From positions 1-21,363 of the forward strand of contig JAAAKB020135231.1 in the NCBI GenBank assembly GCA_010014835.2: a DNA stretch of 21,363 nucleotides, read 5' to 3'. The first letter of the stretch is position 1, and each line of letters starts with the position of its first letter. A program made the translations under genes and the position numbers. Origin of the DNA: Apostichopus leukothele. Taxonomy: Eukaryota; Echinodermata; Holothuroidea; Aspidochirotida; Stichopodidae. This document shows positions 18,018 through 21,363 of this stretch, piece by piece. The notes beneath the pieces were generated by a model. It had not been told where the DNA came from. It saw nothing but the letters and a program-made list of their open reading frames with translations, and did no database searches.

Positions 18018-20725
18018 AATCACTGGAGAAGGTTAATGCCAAGCGCACCATCGACAGAAGGAACCAGACGATAAACAAGCAGAAACAGGAAATCAACCAG
18101 CAGTCTGAAGAAATCGCACACCTCCATAGTATTAACGCTCAGCTCGAAGAGAAACTTGCGGATGTCACCACTAAACTTGAAGCAGATAAGAAGCGCCTCC
18201 GAGACAAGGTCTGGTATTACAAGAAAAAGTCAACAAAGAGCCACGAACCCCCAAGTACAGATGAGGAGCTAGATGCTCTCCGGAATGCGAATACAGAGTT
18301 ACAGGAACAAATTCAAAATATCATGTCCAATGAGGTTATCTCTTCATTTGAGAGTGGGAGGTACACGGATGAGGTGAGGTTGGTGTGTCTGGAGCTCCTC
18401 TCCTGTGGCATAGGGTCCGGCAATGTTTCTCACGTCATCAGAACAGTGCTGAAAACCCTTGCGGGGATTGACATTGGACGACTACCCAAAGCGACACTTA
18501 TCAAATATATGGCGACTCAGTCTGGGCTCCTGGCTAAGGCAGCAGCAGTGTCTGCGATCGAGAAATCAGCTGGCTACACCACCCTTCACAGTGACGGGAC
18601 TTCTCGCCAAAACCAGGGAATGCGGAGGAAGTATGTGAACTTTCTCGTTTCCACAGACTCTGGAGTTGTTGCGACAGCGATACAAGATCATCACTCCGCA
18701 GACGCTGAAGCACAGCTGGAGGGGACCAAGTGCATGTTCGCAGAGCTGGTACAGGTGTTCAACATGACTGACCAAACAGAACAGGAAAGGCGAACACAGG
18801 AGCTAATTGCCAAGAATAAGAACCTGATGCAGGACAGGTCAAGCGTTATGAAGAATTTTGCAGGAAGATACGAACAGTGGCGACGTAGCGTGTTGCCTGC
18901 AGTTGAAGAAAATTGGGGAGACATGTCACAGGACTTGAAGGATGCATTGACAACCGTTAATGATGCATATTGCCTGGCCCACCCCATCCTCAGTTTTGAA
19001 GAAGTTACAGATAAAGCAGTCCGTGAGTGGGAGAAGATTGAGACGAATGGGAGGAAGATCGGCAGAGAGACCGTCACTCTGTGGAACCGGAAGGAATCTG
19101 CCACTGTGTGTGCCATCCGATCCATCTGTAAAGCTTTCGGCCCAGAGGCAGATGAAGCTGCTGGCCATCCAAACCAGTTCCTAGCTCACATCAACGGTCC
19201 CTGCCATCTAGAAGGTTTCCGAGGCAACAGGTTCAACTCCCCATTTGTCAACGCCACAGCATCATACCACCATTTCCCCGAAGCCATAGACTACATATCT
19301 ACCCTTGGTTCCTCTGGCAAAAATCTGCTGATGAGATGTGTTGAGGCAGACTTCTCAGATGACATTATTGTGACTGGAGTTCGAGCTATGGGTCTCCTCG
19401 AACGATATGTCACATCACCTTACATGCGGTTGATCGAGAGTGATGTACTGTTCGGAGATATTGGCCAATATATGGAACGACTGAGGAACTGTCTTCAGAA
19501 ATGGAGTGGAGACCCGACACCCCTGCTCAATGGCACTGCCTTTCTCTTCCCCGAATTTCCACCACAACAGGACGCGCTCCAGCAACACCTCCTAAGTAAA
19601 GTCAGCCAAGAGTTGGAGGAATCCACCCACATCCTGCTCGGTATACTATGTGCCGCACTCTTGGGCGTCGTTGAGAAGCAGCTGTCAGACCATCTTCCTG
19701 GGGGTGTATTCTACAACCCTTCTCAAAATCTACGGGATGAAATGTCCACCACTCCCAAGGACAATCTATGTGCTGAACGCTTATTTGGCGCTCTGGATCG
19801 AATTCAGCGGAGAATGCCCAACGCCAATACCATCACAATGGAAGGCATCCTCTTGTGGGCCCACAACAGGACTGGCAAGTTTCTTTCCAGTCTGCCAGAA
19901 GAGGAGCGACACAATCTGATTGAAACAACGCGTAAGATAACCCCCCAGGCAATAAAGCAGTATCAGGCACGCAAACATCAAATCAAGCAGCACTACAGGA
20001 ATCTCCAGTTAGAGAATCAACGGAAGGCAAATGAGAAATTACTTCGACTAGCTGAAGCGAAGGATAATGTGATAAAAGCTGTGATGGATGATGGAGGCCC
20101 CTGTCTCACTGCAGCTGACCTGGAAAAGAGGCTAGCTGAACAACCCCCGAACAAACAGCGACAATTCCTCCTGAACCAGATCAAGTATCACAAGACTGTA
20201 CACACATTCACAGGACTTGAGAAATCCCTCTTCCACCAACAGAACAGAGGTGAAAAACTCAGTAACACACACCTGAAAAACAATCTTTTGAAGATCATCG
20301 CATACCGGCAGGACCTCCCAGCTGCAGCATCTGAATCCACGTCTACATCCGAATGTGCTCACCCATATCCCAGCCCAAAGCCAGCTCAATTTCAAAGTCT
20401 AAAGAGAAAATATCTAGACAAAGCTGCCCAAAATCAGCGGGATCAATGTGGTCAGCAACAGAGAAAGAAAAGGCAATTTCCTTCGTCAGATCTTTCGGGG
20501 CACCGTATAAGACATTTGTGGGTCATTGATGGGAAGGATACCTGGTGCAAGGGTACAATTTTAAGATCAAGTACACCAAATGACATGACCCACATGGATG
20601 AGGATGATGATGGGTTTGTTGGGCAGGAGAAATTCTTCACCGTCAAGTACGACCTTTGGAAAGATGAAGAGTATGTCTACCCCCTGCAGAAAGAATGGGA
20701 AGAGGGCTGTGTTGAATTTTTATGA
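17990..20725 (+). CDS. Transposase-like protein: DDE/RNase H-type core plus C-terminal Tudor-like domain
   Basis: 911 residues, unspliced, in good Kozak context (G at -3). Residues 1-100 form a coil. A helical region follows (YTDEVRLVCLELLSCGIG). Then come candidate core motifs: Asp202 in LHSDGTS, Asp282 in MQDRSSVMKNF, a C-x2-H pair Cys328/His331 (YCLAH), a FRGNRFN block, and Glu596 in NLCAERLFGALDR followed by MPNANT. Two Asp, C(2)H and a distant Glu is the layout reported for many eukaryotic cut-and-paste transposases, including hAT, where ERxF also occurs. Residues about 655-720 form a second coil, 822-830 are basic (RKKR, possible nuclear signal), and 836-911 resemble a Tudor/SH3 barrel (TWCKGTI, FFTVKYD, EEYVYPL). 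I recall similar uncharacterised proteins from cnidarians, sponges and fish. The 2.7-kb frame without stops argues for recent or continuing function. Superfamily not assigned. Confidence 0.85.
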   Translation: MQHILDGAIKSLEKVNAKRTIDRRNQTINKQKQEINQQSEEIAHLHSINAQLEEKLADVTTKLEADKKRLRDKVWYYKKKSTKSHEPPSTDEELDALRNANTELQEQIQNIMSNEVISSFESGRYTDEVRLVCLELLSCGIGSGNVSHVIRTVLKTLAGIDIGRLPKATLIKYMATQSGLLAKAAAVSAIEKSAGYTTLHSDGTSRQNQGMRRKYVNFLVSTDSGVVATAIQDHHSADAEAQLEGTKCMFAELVQVFNMTDQTEQERRTQELIAKNKNLMQDRSSVMKNFAGRYEQWRRSVLPAVEENWGDMSQDLKDALTTVNDAYCLAHPILSFEEVTDKAVREWEKIETNGRKIGRETVTLWNRKESATVCAIRSICKAFGPEADEAAGHPNQFLAHINGPCHLEGFRGNRFNSPFVNATASYHHFPEAIDYISTLGSSGKNLLMRCVEADFSDDIIVTGVRAMGLLERYVTSPYMRLIESDVLFGDIGQYMERLRNCLQKWSGDPTPLLNGTAFLFPEFPPQQDALQQHLLSKVSQELEESTHILLGILCAALLGVVEKQLSDHLPGGVFYNPSQNLRDEMSTTPKDNLCAERLFGALDRIQRRMPNANTITMEGILLWAHNRTGKFLSSLPEEERHNLIETTRKITPQAIKQYQARKHQIKQHYRNLQLENQRKANEKLLRLAEAKDNVIKAVMDDGGPCLTAADLEKRLAEQPPNKQRQFLLNQIKYHKTVHTFTGLEKSLFHQQNRGEKLSNTHLKNNLLKIIAYRQDLPAAASESTSTSECAHPYPSPKPAQFQSLKRKYLDKAAQNQRDQCGQQQRKKRQFPSSDLSGHRIRHLWVIDGKDTWCKGTILRSSTPNDMTHMDEDDDGFVGQEKFFTVKYDLWKDEEYVYPLQKEWEEGCVEFL

Positions 20726-21363
20726 CTTACAAACATGAGGTAAATTCATGTTGGTCATTCCAGATGACTATTCTGTTGGAAATAACATTCACTTACTAAC
20801 ATTTTTCAAGTTTGCTTTTCTTCTTACCAATTGGATAGATTGTTATGACAGTTATGATAATACCGGATATCTGGTAGCATCTCATATGGCCGATACAACA
20901 CTGGCACTCCCCCCAAAATACAAGAATTTGTGGATATTGATGTTTTCTTGGCTGAAAAGTGATGAATACTCACCAGAATTGGATTCAGCACACCAAAAAA
21001 CCCTTAAAAAGACATTTTCAGTCCTCTATCTACCACCAATGAGCAGAAAATCATGATTTTGCTCTCGCTCATGAATAATTAATGAGCCGTCATGAATATT
21101 AATGAGGAAAAATCATGTTTTTCCCCACTTTTCACTACAAAAACAAACTCAATGTGAGTGATTTCTTCCACAATGGATGAAAAGGTAGCAGGAATCATTC
21201 ACCCCAAGTTTCAGGGGGATCCAGCATGGTTTGTATGTTTTACAGCTCCCTGAATATATAATGAAGCCGACTTAGTTTATTTTCCGTGTACCATCCAGAA
21301 TTCATAGGCAATTTTGCACAAATAGTGTATTTTGCCTTCTTATATTATCCGAAATATGATTGC
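20726..21363 (+). other. 3' flank of the transposase-like gene
   Basis: No convincing coding sequence. A 102-codon open frame at 20748-21056 has unremarkable composition and no recognisable motif, and is probably 3' UTR. No canonical AATAAA is seen; AATATA at about 21253 is a possible weak signal. No terminal inverted repeat matching the 5' side could be seen, so the element's end, if any, is unresolved or outside the window. Confidence 0.4.
21068..21107. repeat. Two tandem near-palindromes
   Basis: CTCATGAATAATTAATGAG is followed at once by CCG and TCATGAATATTAATGAG. The two units differ by one inserted base and a few ends, and each is nearly its own reverse complement (CTCAT...ATGAG). They contain TAAT cores. 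They could be regulatory sites or sub-terminal transposase-type repeats; neither is shown. Confidence 0.5.

Noticed and set aside
20748-21056. 102-codon frame after the transposase-like stop
   Set aside because: No motif, no conserved-looking composition; better explained as 3' UTR.
15660-21363. Terminal inverted repeats and target-site duplication around the transposase-like gene
   Set aside because: By-eye comparison of the flanks gave no convincing matching ends; the element, if it is one, may extend beyond the window.

Overview
This is a eukaryotic nuclear window. Genes are split by GT-AG introns, the DNA is A+T-rich, and there are many homopolymer runs and minisatellites. Protein similarity and the recurrent 'tagGCCTAa' flavour of the non-coding DNA (for example near 13545, 14855 and 16313) suggest a marine invertebrate deuterostome, perhaps an echinoderm. 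That is an inference and was not tested by any search.

Two genes can be supported. The first, on the minus strand (12564 down to 6579), is a complete seven-exon gene for the ER Q-SNARE USE1. The exons join with matching phases into 771 bases (256 residues plus stop), close to the 259 residues I recall for human USE1. The first coding exon has a good acceptor just upstream of the ATG, so a non-coding 5' exon probably lies between 12.6 and 15.7 kb. The second gene, on the plus strand (15957 to 20725), is divergent from USE1. It encodes a large, uncharacterised, transposase-like protein: a short first coding exon, an 1128-base intron, a 310-residue N-terminal frame with a coiled coil, and a 911-residue frame holding an RNase H-fold (DDE-type) core, a second coiled coil and a C-terminal Tudor/SH3-like domain. 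The two frames overlap by 28 bases in a -1 relationship in the middle of what looks like one continuous coiled coil.

Layout: 1-2956 has no recognisable gene, only C/G runs; 2957-3271 is a 32-bp minisatellite; 4151-4214 is a small 23-bp repeat; 4452-4945 holds two diverged copies of a 65-bp segment in a CpG-richer patch; 6366-12596 is USE1, with a 19-bp minisatellite in intron 4, a duplicated splice-acceptor segment in intron 5 and a probable non-LTR retrotransposon 3' tail in intron 1; 12597-15956 is the intergenic/5' region with two promoter-like clusters; 15957-20725 is the transposase-like gene; and 20726-21363 is its 3' flank.

The two genes have no obvious shared function. USE1 is housekeeping trafficking machinery. 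The plus-strand gene is a mobile-element-derived or domesticated gene next to it, and it is the most interesting object here: a DDE-like core that keeps its candidate catalytic residues, fused to a putative chromatin-reader-like domain.
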